A program made the position numbers and the translations under genes. Shown here one piece after another: positions 1-11,700 of a stretch of 64,000 bases of DNA. Where the stretch lies: NCBI RefSeq assembly GCF_900005765.1, contig NC_041687.1, positions 992,001-1,056,000 on the forward strand, in the 5' to 3' direction. Numbering within the stretch: the stretch's first letter is position 1; the number at the start of each line of letters is the position of its first letter. The stretch is from Plasmodium relictum (lineage: Eukaryota > Apicomplexa > Aconoidasida > Haemosporida > Plasmodiidae). The notes under the pieces were generated by a model that was not told where the DNA came from, did not search any database, and saw nothing but the letters and a program-made list of their open reading frames with translations.

Positions 1-1748
1 TTAAATGTATTATCTTCATAAGAATTAAAAATATTATTATGATAATTATTACTATTTATATTATTAATATCTTCATTATTATAATAATTGCTGTAGCAGT
101 TATAATCATAATTATAATTTTTATAATCATTATTGTAAATTTTTTTTTTTAAATTGTTTTTATAAATTATTTTATCTCTATATTTAAAAAAATTATTTTC
201 TTGTATTCTTTCATCAATAAGATCCTTACACAAATGATTAAGATCAACTTTTTCTGTAACCACTTTACGACAAGAATCACTATTGTCATTTTTTAAATTT
301 AAATATGTATCTATACTATCCATTTTAAAATTATTGGTTAAATTTATACTATTAGTAAAATTTGACGTAATTTTGTTTTGCATAGTAATTTGATCATTTC
401 TTTTTATCTGTTCTTTATCATTAAAAGCAGCATTATAATTTTTTAAATTAACAAACTTACTGAAAAGGAAATAAAAAAATTTTTCATTAAAATAATTAAA
501 AAAAGACAATATTTTTAATATATATAAAATGTTACTATAATTATAATCAAAGAAATTATATGTTATAATATTTAAAAGTTTTTTTAATATTACGGGATCT
601 CTACAATTTACTCTTTTTTTTATTTTTAATATTGACATAACTGAATTAACTGATAGATTCATTTGATATTTTTCCACATAATTTTTTATAAAAATAAAAA
701 ATGTATCATCTAAATTAATATTGTTACATAAAAGAATAATTAAATATCTATTAAAATCACGTTGCTCCAATAATTCCAAATTTCTTTCAATATTTTTATG
801 AATATTTTTAAAAGTATTCAAGTTATATTTATCATTGTCAAGATTTACAATTATTTTTAATAATAAAAAAGTACCTTTTAATGTTAAGTCACTTGCATAA
901 TAACTACACATATATAATAAAGTATCAAAAAGATCATTTTTTATATTTGCCTTATTTAAAAAAAATAATACATGAATCATATACTTAACAACATTTTTGT
1001 GATATATATTAGATTCTTCTTCAATCATATTAAAAAAAAAAAAATTATTTTTTATTCCTTTTTCATAGAAATTAAATATTTTTATATATTCTTCTAAAAA
1101 TTTGATTGTGGGTATATAATTTAAAATACTACAAAAATATAAATAGTATGATATATTTTTTTGGGAATTTTTATTTAATTTACATAACCAATAAAAATAT
1201 TCACTTGTGCACTGTAGGAAAAGCAAATTTTTATATTTTTTCATTGAAAATACTTTTAGTATAAATAGTAATTCATTATCATAAAATTTTGTTATATTAT
1301 TAATTATATACTTAGTTATAAATCTATATTTACTTATTTCATCATTCATTTGTAAATGCTTTATATACTTAAGGATGTACAATTTATTGTTATAAATATA
1401 ATTTTCCGGAACATCTGTACTTAATTCATTATTTTCTAAAATCTTTAAATCTTCTGTTTCTATCATATTTTTGTTTCTAGAATAATTTAAGTTTTTCCTA
1501 TTATTAATCTTATTCTCTATATTGACTCCATCATTTAAAAGTTTGTTATAATATTCTTTTTCTTTTTTTTCATTTTGAAGTAATTCTTGTTCTATTGAAC
1601 TATCATTTCTGTTTTCTAATTCTAATTTCTTTTTTGTTATTAAATCAAATATACTGCTGCAATAATTATTTGAAGCATAAAAATTTAAAATTTTCTTAAA
1701 TTTTAAACTTTTTATATTATTTAGTTTTGATATTACAAAATATGTCAT
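1..1748 (-). CDS. Helical-repeat protein, partial (possible RAP/HPR-type organelle RNA-binding protein)
   Basis: The reading frame opens at an ATG at 1748 and stays open for 582 codons to the left window edge, so the C-terminus is missing. After an N-terminal stretch of about 125 residues comes a long series of short amphipathic helices rich in Leu, Ile, Phe, Tyr and Lys, with units such as 'SVNSVMSILKIKKRVNCRDP' followed by 'YILKILSFFNYFNEKFF'. That cadence recalls the heptatricopeptide (HPR/FASTK-like) repeats of apicomplexan RAP-domain proteins, which act on mitochondrial or apicoplast RNA. This is inference: a RAP domain would sit at the C-terminus, outside the window. The last visible 150 residues turn Asn/Tyr-rich and disordered. 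A T-rich tract lies just upstream of the ATG. An unrelated alpha-solenoid protein is the main alternative. Confidence 0.6.
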   Translation of the reverse strand, partial: MTYFVISKLNNIKSLKFKKILNFYASNNYCSSIFDLITKKKLELENRNDSSIEQELLQNEKKEKEYYNKLLNDGVNIENKINNRKNLNYSRNKNMIETEDLKILENNELSTDVPENYIYNNKLYILKYIKHLQMNDEISKYRFITKYIINNITKFYDNELLFILKVFSMKKYKNLLFLQCTSEYFYWLCKLNKNSQKNISYYLYFCSILNYIPTIKFLEEYIKIFNFYEKGIKNNFFFFNMIEEESNIYHKNVVKYMIHVLFFLNKANIKNDLFDTLLYMCSYYASDLTLKGTFLLLKIIVNLDNDKYNLNTFKNIHKNIERNLELLEQRDFNRYLIILLCNNINLDDTFFIFIKNYVEKYQMNLSVNSVMSILKIKKRVNCRDPVILKKLLNIITYNFFDYNYSNILYILKILSFFNYFNEKFFYFLFSKFVNLKNYNAAFNDKEQIKRNDQITMQNKITSNFTNSINLTNNFKMDSIDTYLNLKNDNSDSCRKVVTEKVDLNHLCKDLIDERIQENNFFKYRDKIIYKNNLKKKIYNNDYKNYNYDYNCYSNYYNNEDINNINSNNYHNNIFNSYEDNTF

Positions 1749-2766
1749 AATTCATTTAATTATAGATATTATCTACTTTTTTTTTTTTTTTTTTGTCACC
1801 CAAAAGATCAAAAAAAAAAGGCATAAAACTAAGAGAATTCTTTTATTCTATTTTTACTCATTTTTTTTAATTTGTGTTAAAGAAAACTTTCTATTAATAT
1901 ACTCAATTTTTTAAAAATGAGTATCTTTTAATATATATCTAAGAAAACAAAAATTAAAATATATATATATATTTTATTTAATTTATTTCAATAACGATTA
2001 TAATAACATTTTTATTTAAATATTTTTATTAGATAGAATACATGACAAAACCTATTAGCTTGCAATTTTAAAAAATATTTTTATAATTGTGATGTTTTTA
2101 AATAAATTCATATATTTATGTGAACTTTAAAAAAAAGTAAAAATTAAATACATATGTATTGATTTCATTTGAAATCATTCTTTATTATTATTTTTTTTTT
2201 TTCTTTTCCTTATTTTTTCATTTATATACACATTAAATCTTATTAATTAAAAAAAAAAAAAATAAATAATAAAAGTATATTACGTTTTGAAATATGCTTA
2301 TTATATTTTTTTTTTTTTATTCATTTGTTGTAAAACAATTACATGTATATAATTAAATATACATATTAGTTTTTTGTTTTCAGATGTTTTAATTTTCTGG
2401 TAGCTTTTTAAATGTAATAAAATGTCAATATATACATTTTGCAAAATTCATAAAAATTATGAAATATAGTTTATTATCAGAGGTAAAAAAAAAAAAAAAA
2501 TCTTAAAAAGGTGAAACAACATAAATAAATTAAACAAAATTATAATTTTCTTTAACATTTTAATATTTTTAAACAAAGCAAAAAAGTATATAAAATAAAA
2601 TAATTATATAAAATAGGGAGGAGTATACTCACATGCGTATGCTTTCGTATTAATTAAAATCATAATATATAGAAAATACAACAGTCAAAATTTTAAATGA
2701 ACAAATACAGGAAGAAAAAAAAATATATTATAATAAAAAATATCAAAAGATTAACAACAATAACAA

Positions 2767-2815
<49 letters not shown>

Positions 2816-3006
2816 GAATAAATAATATTAACAACAAAACCACAAAATTAAAAAAAAAGATACAAATTAATAAGTGTATATTTATATATAATGACATAAA
2901 AAATTAAAATAAATAAAAATAAAGAATAATAAAATGATGAAGAGACTTACAAGATTCATAATCAATTATTAAATTATGATTTTATCATGAATATCTTATA
3001 GAGAAT
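1749..3006. other. Intergenic spacer with 40-base A run
   Basis: This spacer holds the probable promoter of the leftmost gene and the 3' end of the Cys-Cys protein gene, both on the minus strand. It is nearly pure A/T with many homopolymer tracts, including an uninterrupted run of about 40 A at 2768-2807. I see no gene or RNA in it. Confidence 0.6.
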
Positions 3007-3768
3007 CTAACAACATGGGAAAAATTTTTTTGGTTTAATTCTTCTTTTTGTTACAGCTGGTATTTTTCTAATGCTAGTTTTATGTTCCATATTTGGTAAA
3101 GGAATATTAATAGTTCTCTTTTGGTTCATATTCTGCATATACATTTGAGGATTGTTCATATTTTCGAATATGGGCATAGAATATGGAATATTATTAAAAT
3201 TATTATGCATCATTGGACTGAAATTTCCATTTGGAATTTTAAAATTATTTGAATATAAAATTGTATCTGGATCAGTAGTTGGTAAATTATTTATATACTC
3301 TGCAGAAAACTTATCTCCTGTATTTGGATTAATATACATAGCATCACTATTATTATAGTCATCTAAATTAATTGGGATTTGATTAGCTTGAATGGTATTT
3401 TGTGTATTGTTATAGTTCATTAAATTTCCATAACTTTCAAATCCTGTAGTGCCTAAATTTGTTTTCATTCCATGCACACTAATAGAATCATTGGGATCTT
3501 GAATTGTAGTAGCATTCATTGGCATTGTGTTGTTGTAACTTTTCAAAGCTTGCTCTAATTTCAATTGTGATATCATATCTGCTGGGTACTTTTCTCTATT
3601 AGCCATAAAATCATTATTATAAGCATTAGTTAACACTGCTCCATTCATTAAATAATTTGTGTTCATAGTATTATTCGCCAAATCAACTGAGTTCATGTCA
3701 TATTTAGGTTCTACATTTCTAGCTGAATTCATAACATTTCTCATACTATATGCCATGTCCATATTCAT
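3007..3768 (-). CDS. Met/Asn/Tyr-rich 253-residue protein ending in Cys-Cys
   Basis: This is a complete single-exon frame with an ATG at 3768 (MNMDMAYS) and a TAG at 3007-3009. Residues 1-200 are unusually rich in Met, Asn, Tyr and Pro with few charges and no predicted membrane span. The tail becomes basic (TKRRIKPKK) and ends FFPCC. A basic patch followed by terminal cysteines could be a lipid-attachment site (palmitoylation; -CC is also the Rab geranylgeranylation ending), which would put the protein on the inner membrane complex or another membrane. No catalytic motif or known domain is visible, and I do not recognise the family. It differs from its neighbours in lacking long Asn homopolymers and in somewhat higher GC. 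It is well supported as a gene; the function is unknown. Confidence 0.8.
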   Translation of the reverse strand: MNMDMAYSMRNVMNSARNVEPKYDMNSVDLANNTMNTNYLMNGAVLTNAYNNDFMANREKYPADMISQLKLEQALKSYNNTMPMNATTIQDPNDSISVHGMKTNLGTTGFESYGNLMNYNNTQNTIQANQIPINLDDYNNSDAMYINPNTGDKFSAEYINNLPTTDPDTILYSNNFKIPNGNFSPMMHNNFNNIPYSMPIFENMNNPQMYMQNMNQKRTINIPLPNMEHKTSIRKIPAVTKRRIKPKKFFPCC

Positions 3769-4731
3769 TTTAAGTATTTTGTAAAAAAAGATATTAAAAA
3801 AAAATGAAATTCTTTTAATGAATTAAAAATGGTGTAAACTTAAATAATTTATTATTTTATTGCTTTAAAAAAAAAAAAAAAAATGAGTTCTTACGCATAC
3901 TTTTTAAATAAGTTATTTTATTAATCATAAAATCAATAAATAAATTCTATAAAAGATAATTTTATTAAAAAAAAAAAAAAAAAGTATATGTAATAAAATG
4001 TGTGAGGTTATAAAAAAAAAAAAAAAAAAAATTGTAATTAAATACAAATTCTAAATAAAATCTTAAATCAATAATTAGTATATAATAACCGTAAAAAATT
4101 TGTATTATAATGTAAAAATAATTGGACAAAAATTGAAAAAAAAAAATACTAGAGTTTTTGTTTTTTATAAAAATCCAAATAAGTACAACATTTTTTGACT
4201 ATTAAAAAAATATAGATGGACTTTTATTTGTTAAAAAAAAAAAAAAAAGTACAACAATATTTCTTTGTTAATAAGAAAAAGATTATATTATACTTTTAAA
4301 TTTTTTTTTTTTATCTCAAAATGAAAATATTATTCTATTTTACATTACAGACAATATTAAAATAAAACAAAAACAAACAGAAAAAAAAAAATATATATAT
4401 ATATATTACATTACATTGTTTGTTCATATAATTTTGTAAGATATTTACTTTTTGTTAGTATTTCTATTAGCATATGCACATATATATATACATATATATA
4501 TTAATAAAAAGTATTTTCTCTCAAAATATTGCACACAAATAATTTAAAAATAATTAAATTACAAGCCTTAAATATAGAATATATGCAAATATATTTTTCT
4601 AGTAAATAAAGAATATCTAATCCAGAAAAAAAAAAATAGAATTCACAAATTGAATACTATAAAATGCATATTTTTCTTTTTTTTTTTAATAAATTCAACT
4701 TATAGAAATAAAAGCTTAAAAAATGCAAATA

Positions 4732-5956
4732 TTACGAAATTTCCAACAAATCTGTTGAGTTTCTTGGCATATTTTGGTTAACCATCAAAATCTATAAAGA
4801 ATTCGTTCAGTATACTTAAAATAAAATATGCCTATGGGCTTATTTTTTTTTAATATTTATTGTATCGTAACCATTAATTATCCATAAAAAATGTGCACAA
4901 TAGTGCAGCATATAAGAAAAAATAGTGTTAAAATATTTTTTTTATTATTATTTTTTCTAATTAAAAATATTATGCCTTATACATCATAGAAACAATAAAA
5001 TATAATTTATATTTTACTATATAATGATTTCTCTAATCCTATATTTAGGAAACAGCAATCTGTATTAATTAAACTTTTTTTCCATTGACATTTTTGTACC
5101 TTATATAGGGTGACAAAATATGTTCTTAATATTTTTGTTTTGATCTGTAGGCTTTTAAAATCTCTATAAAGCTTTAAAAATTTGATTTCATTTTTCTATA
5201 AAATTAATGATACATTTATTTTAAATTTTTATTAATCTCATTTTCTTAAATAATACTCTACAATAATAATTATTTTTTATTTAATAAAAAATAAAAAATT
5301 ATGATTAATATAGACAAAAGAAAGAAATGTTTCAAATTTTAAGTCACCTAAAATATATGAGACTCAAAAAAAAGCAAGAAAATAACAAGAGAACAAAAAT
5401 TTAAAGGATTTTCACAATATCATGTATTATGAACGTTAATTGATAAACTTAAAATTCATATGAATTATTAAAAACATTTTTAATAAGGAATTATAACGAA
5501 AATATATATTTGGAATGTTTCCTTGAAATAATATTTTAAAATTTTAAACTTAATTTTTATAAAAAAAAAAAAAAAAAAATAAGCATTTTTGTGATAAGAT
5601 AAAATTTAAATAATATATACAGAGACTTAAATTTAATACTATCTATATTTAGAATTTTAATATATATTTCTTTTTTTTTTTATTTTAAAAATATTATATT
5701 TAAAGAAATTTTGATAAAAAAATTTACTGCTTTTTGAGTATCAATATTTATAAAAAATAAAATTAGGCATAAATTGAACTCTCTAATCTACATTAATTAC
5801 ATATAGAAATTTATTCTCATTTCAATTTTAATATAATTATTTATATTTTGTAATTTTTTGAAATAAAGTAAGTTGGTGCATTAAAAATGACACCTTGCAG
5901 ATATAGGGTACTACAAAGGAATATTTTAAATATAGAAAATATCGTGATTTTTTCAT
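4732..5956 (-). CDS. Candidate four-exon small protein (92 residues), unproven
   Basis: A spliced minus-strand frame can be built from GC-richer islands. Exon 1 is 5894-5956 (starts MKKSRYFLYLKYS), exon 2 5728-5787, exon 3 5100-5195 (contains FLKLYRDFKSLQIKTK) and exon 4 4732-4791 (ends MPRNSTDLLEIS then TAA). All junctions are phase 0 with AG acceptors. The donors are GTG, GTA and GTA. The product would be basic, 92 residues long, with an LYR tripeptide; that alone is too little to call an LYR-family mitochondrial protein. The 530-base intron between exons 2 and 3 is long for this genome. Chance spliced frames are common in such AT-rich DNA, so the model is tentative. Its strongest part is exons 3 and 4. 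Confidence 0.25.
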
Positions 5957-6087
5957 ATATTTTTTCTTTTTAAAACTTTTTATTATTAAATAAAAAAAAA
6001 TTCTTTTAAATTTAAGCCCAAAAAAAAAAAATACCTAAAAATAGAATTCGAAAAAAAGTTAATTACATATCTCAATATCATGTACAA

Positions 6088-6099
6088 ATGTGTACACAT
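6088..6099. promoter_or_regulatory. GTGTACAC palindrome (AP2-G-like site)
   Basis: A perfect 12-base palindrome, ATGTGTACACAT, contains GTGTAC on both strands. GnGTAC is the reported binding preference of the gametocyte commitment factor AP2-G. It lies about 2.3 kb upstream of the Cys-Cys protein gene and 2.6 kb upstream of the kelch gene, so a role at either promoter is only a guess. Confidence 0.2.
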
Positions 6100-8743
6100 A
6101 CCTACATGCATACATATTATTTACATTAGAACATATTAATTCCTTATTTCATATTTTTAATAAAGCTACTTTTATAAAATAAAAATAAAAAACTATGTTA
6201 AAAGGAAAATAAATATATGATTTTACTTAATTATTCCTAGATATTTAACTTTTATGGAGAATACAAGCGTATATAATTGCATTTTTATATCGACATATAT
6301 ATATATATAACAGCGCGTTACCTAATTAATTTATTGAAAAATGGAAAAAAATTAGAGATTAAGTATTATTCATTTTAAAATATTGAAGAAATAACAAATT
6401 AGTCACATAAAATGTGTTAATACATTATTTTCTTTTAAGAAAAAAAAATTTATTATTTTTTCATTATTTGAATGAAAAACATAACGAAGATATGTTAAAA
6501 AAATAAAAATCTATGTTTACACTGAATGTAAAATATAAAATAAGATAGAAAAATGAATTCCTTTATAGTGAATTTATTTTATAACTTTTTTTATTTAATT
6601 TGTATCTACTTTATTTCTTTTATTTTTTCTCAATATCAAAGTTATGTAAATATTATCTATATTACATTATGTAAAAAAATTAGTGTTGTTTAAGATATTT
6701 AAATTCTAAAAAAAATTTATAATTAACTTTAAAATGCATACACATTTATAAAAATTTTTTTCTTAAATTACCATACATATTTATAATTTTATATATATAT
6801 ATATATTTATTTATTTATGTGTTCAGTATTAATGTTACTTATATATTGTTTTTCTTTCTTTTTTATTTTTCTCCCGTTATATTTATTTGTCAAAATGAAT
6901 ATATTTTAACATAAAATTATACATACAAATATTTTTATTATAAAAAGAAAAAAAAATATTTACACATTTTCATTTTCTTTTTACATAAATTTTTTTTTTA
7001 ATTTCCATATAAAATTTACCCAAAATAATTTTATTTTGGAGTTTATTACATCACCAAAGCACTCCTAACTTCATTTGAATATAAATACAAATTGAAATTT
7101 TTATATTATTATCTATTTGATAATTCACTGAAAATATTCTTGTAGAATATAGAAAAAAAAAAAAAAAAAGATAAGTTTATAATCTAAACATGTGTATAGA
7201 GGAGTATTTATGTTGAAAATTTTTCATGTTATATAATGAGAATATTATTTCGTTTCTTTACTCTTTTTCTCTAAAAAATTTAATTATATAGATAATAGTT
7301 TATACATTTTTTAGTAATTACACTATGCACATATTAACATAAGTTTGATAGTTATCTTAAGGTGCGCTTAATTTTTTTTTTTTACCCGTTTCTAATATTA
7401 ATAGCTATTTATTTTTTTTTTTTTATTTTACTTTAATTATTTATTTAATTTTATTTTATTTTTATTTTATTTTTATTTTTTATTTTTTATTTTTTATTTT
7501 TTTTTTTTTTTTTTTTTGTTAAATTACCTTCACATCTATTATATTTTGATTTTATGATAAATCATTATGAATAAGAATATTCTTTCATTTTTATGAAATG
7601 ATGTTATAAAAAAAAATTATAGAAAAGAGATATAAGAAAATAAAATACATTCCTTTATATATAATAACTTATAAATTAGGAAATACATATATATATTTTT
7701 TTTTTATATTAGTACTTTTATATATATATATATAAACTTACATATTACGTAAAATGATTTAAGCCTATATTATACATAAAACTATATTTGTAACATTTGA
7801 AATGTAAATTTATTATTTGTTTGATATAAATAACCATAATTTTGAATTTACGTAAAGCTTTTTTTCTTTATATTATTAAATGTGTAATAATAAAAAAGAA
7901 AAAAATACATAATAGATTTAATGTTAATCAGAAATAAACAGAAGTCTACTAGACTTTTAACAAAATAGTTATTTTATTTTTATATATCTATTTTTTTTTT
8001 TTTTTTCTAAAATAACTAATATTCATGAATTATATAATAATCTTTACAAACAAAAAAAAAAAAAAATAGAAGAAAAAAAAACATATTTATTTTTCATTCT
8101 AAACATTGCGTTTGAACAATTAATTTTCTATATTTTTTGTTAAATTTTTGTATATAGAATTATTCATATAAAAATTTTTTTTTATTATCATTATTTTATA
8201 TCCTTTTTTTTTACGAAAAACTTAGAAAAAATGATTAGAAGCAAATTATTTATATAGATATTGAAATTCAAAATTTAAAGTTTATTTTGCTGAATTTCAT
8301 ATTTCTAATTCTTTGTAAAAATAAACATCTGTTTAAGAAAATTTAGAAAATAAAATGAAATATTTTATATGTTAAAAAGAAAAGATACATATTTATACAA
8401 TAAAAGTTAAACTTAAAAATCATTATTAGTATATGTATTGTAAATTTAAAAAAAAAAATTAAATATTTACAAAAAAAGTAATAAATATATAATTATAAGT
8501 AAATATATATATTATTTGATATTAAACATTTGATATACCTTCATATATTGCATTATAGCATTAAATTTTATTAAAAGACAAAAAAAAAAGTAAAAAAAAT
8601 TAACAAAAAAAGTTAAAAAAAAAAGCATATATATTTTATTATACAATACATATATATATATATGTATACTTTTAATTAAAAATTTTTATAGAATCAAAAA
8701 TTAAAATAATATTTTTTTTAATATAAAAAATTCTGTTAATAAA

Positions 8744-11700
8744 ATGAGTTACATTGAAAATTTTTCTAAAAATGAAAATGCTAGTTTAAGTTATATAAAT
8801 ATTTTAAGAAATAATACAAATACTTCAAATAATATTTTATATAAAAATTATTCAAATAATAAAAATAAAAATAAATCTAAAAATATTCCAGAAAATTGTA
8901 AAATAAAATATAAAAATATTTTATTAAGTAATACTATAAATGATAATAAAGTCAGCAATCAGAGTAATACAAAAAATACAGTAGATCAAAAAAAGGATTC
9001 ATTTAATAAAAATGAAGAGGTTATTTCATTCACGCAAGAAAAAAATTTTGCTGACATAAATGAAAATCCAAATAATACATTTATTAATGAAAAAGAAGAT
9101 TCTTTAATAAATGATAAAAGTATAAATTTTTACTCTGAATTTACAAGAGGATCAAGTCTTTTATCTAATGAAAATTATAAGGAAGAAAAAAGTGATGCTT
9201 CTATAAAATCGAAAAATAATAATTTAAATGAAAATAAAATATCTCTTAGTAAAATTTCCAAAAATAGTTCATGCTATTCAACTGATTTTATAAATCAACC
9301 TCAAGAATCAAATGAAATGATAAATAAAAAAAAAAGTAGTAGTTCTTATTTAAATATTTTAAACAATGAAAATTGTAACGATTACATGGCACATTCAGAA
9401 TATAATCAATCAAATAAAAATATTAATTTGGCCTTTGATAAAAAAAAAAAGACAAATGAAATTGTTAAGAATGAAAATAATGAAGAAGAAAAAAGCAAAA
9501 TTAATGCTTTGAATTATTTCTTTAATACACACTTAGCATCTGATAAAAAAAAAATAGATGACTTTTCTCTCAATCCTAATGAAAACATGAATATTAATTT
9601 AATGCAAAATAAAAAACAGAACTATGATGATGTAAATAAGGAAGATAATTATGATAAACTGAATGAAAAAAAGCAAAGTGATAATTTAAATTATTCTACA
9701 AACATGTTAAATTTTCATTCAGAAAACAATAAAAAAAATAATATGAATCAAAATAAAAATTTTGCAAATATTTTCTATCATGAAAATATAGAAGATTTAA
9801 CAGATATTACAAAAAATAATGAATTTTCAATTTTTAATATTGATGATAATGCAGAAGATGATTCAACAAAAAAACAAACTATATTAAGCAATAAGGATAT
9901 GTATTTAAATAAAATAAGTGATGATTTATGCATAAATAAGTTCAATACTATGTGCGGCAGGGAGAATAATAATACATCCGTTGAAAAAAGCCCTAATAAT
10001 AATGAAAACTATGACATATACAATGATGAAAGAAAAAGGAATATTGTTAACAATATAAATAATTATATTATGTCTATAACTGACGTTAATTATATGAATA
10101 ACTTTATTAATATGACTAATGGGACTTCTATAAATAATATTAATAATATAAATGGTACCAATTGTTGTACTGATAATAAGAAGATTTATAATAAAATTGA
10201 ATTAAAACTTAGTGAAGATAATAAAGATTTAAATAAATATATGAACCATGATTATAATTTTGTGCATCATATAAATAATGATAAAGATATAAATTGTAAT
10301 ATAGTAAAAGAAGAGAAAAAAACATATTCTTCTTTAAAAAACAAACAAATTAACCTTAATGATAAAAGTGATATTAGTATTAATTGTAATAATATCAGCA
10401 GTTACAACACATATATCACTGATACAACGAAAGACGATTTTTATGCATCACAAATTGGAAGCATTAAGAAAATAAATAGTCCTATTATTGATAATAATAG
10501 TAATAAACACAATGATGTAAAAAATATCAATAATGATATAAATAATTTTGATTATAATAATTCAAATAGATCAGACTATTTTTCAAATAAAGAAAAAAGT
10601 TCTAAGGATTTTGAAAGTATCCATCATGACTTAGATAAAAAATATATTGAAAACGATAAATATAATTATATTTTTAAAAAATGTATGTCTAATATAATAA
10701 AAAATGATAATTTTAATAATATTATGATTGAAATAAATAATGATAAGAACATAAATGAAATTAATAATATAAATCATATATATGAAACTCAAAATGTTCA
10801 TAATGAAAATAATGTAAAGGACGTAGATATAATAAGAGATGCATGCAAAAATAGTATTGATAAGGAAATAAATTGCATAAACAATAAAAAATATATTAAT
10901 AATTTAAATAATGTAAACGAAACTAATCCTACAAATGATTTTAGTTACATAAAAGATGATAATAATATAAATGATATAAAAAATGTAGATAATATAAAAA
11001 ATAATTTAAATGGAATAAGTGCATTAAATGAATTAGATAGTGTAAATGATATAGGGTGTATAAATAATGTAAATAGTAACTTTATTAATGATATAACTTG
11101 TATAGAAAATGGAAATACTATAAATAATATGAATGATAACTATATGAAAGAGGTCAGTTTAATAGATAAAATAAGTAAAATAAACGATAAAAATTCTAAT
11201 GAAATAAACAATAACATAAAATATTGCGATACTAAAAATATTTTAAGCATGAATATAAATAATAAGTCTAATAATTGCATTGATTTTTACAATAAAAATC
11301 TCTATCATGATTTAGAATGTGAAAATGGTGACATGAATATGAATAAAAATATCACAAAAGAAAATGAAATTTTTAATAACAAAAAATGGTTAAAATTTTT
11401 CAGTGAAAGGACAAATAAGACATACTTTGAAGAAATCGTAAATGGAAATGAATCATTTAGTAAAAATACTGAAAACGATAAAAAAAAAAATTGCTTAAAT
11501 TTTTCTAACAATGAAAATATGAAACTACCCAATTGCTGTAACAATGATAACTTTTTAAATAATTGGAATGATAATATGAAAGATATAAAGATTAATGAAA
11601 AAAAAGAATTTATAATAAAAGATATTAATAATGAAAATTTACTTAGTTTAAATTTAAAAAATGATATAATTAATGAAGTAGAACCTCAAAATGAGAATAA

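Larger units (their letters stand above)
3769..8743. other. Long divergent intergenic region
   Basis: These 5 kb separate two genes transcribed away from each other, so the region should contain both promoters. It is extremely A/T-rich with many poly-A/T tracts and a stuttering TTTTA/TTTTTA tract at 7437-7517. GC-richer islands occur at 4732-4800, 5100-5195, 5728-5956 and 7020-7090. The first three can be read as exons of a small minus-strand gene (separate entry). GTGCAC-type sequence occurs near 4892 and a GTGTACAC palindrome near 6090. Confidence 0.55.

Noticed and set aside
2768-2807. 40-A run as a retroposed poly-A tail
   Set aside because: No adjacent processed-gene copy or target duplication; long dA:dT runs are normal nucleosome-depleted promoter features here.
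4700-5160. Possible snoRNA or Pol III RNA
   Set aside because: No convincing C/D or H/ACA boxes or A/B-box pair could be placed; an exon interpretation fits better, though weakly.
7437-7517. TTTTA/TTTTTA tract as a possible origin or telomere-like repeat
   Set aside because: Irregular T-run lengths indicate ordinary slippage; no GGGTTYA-type telomere repeat is present.
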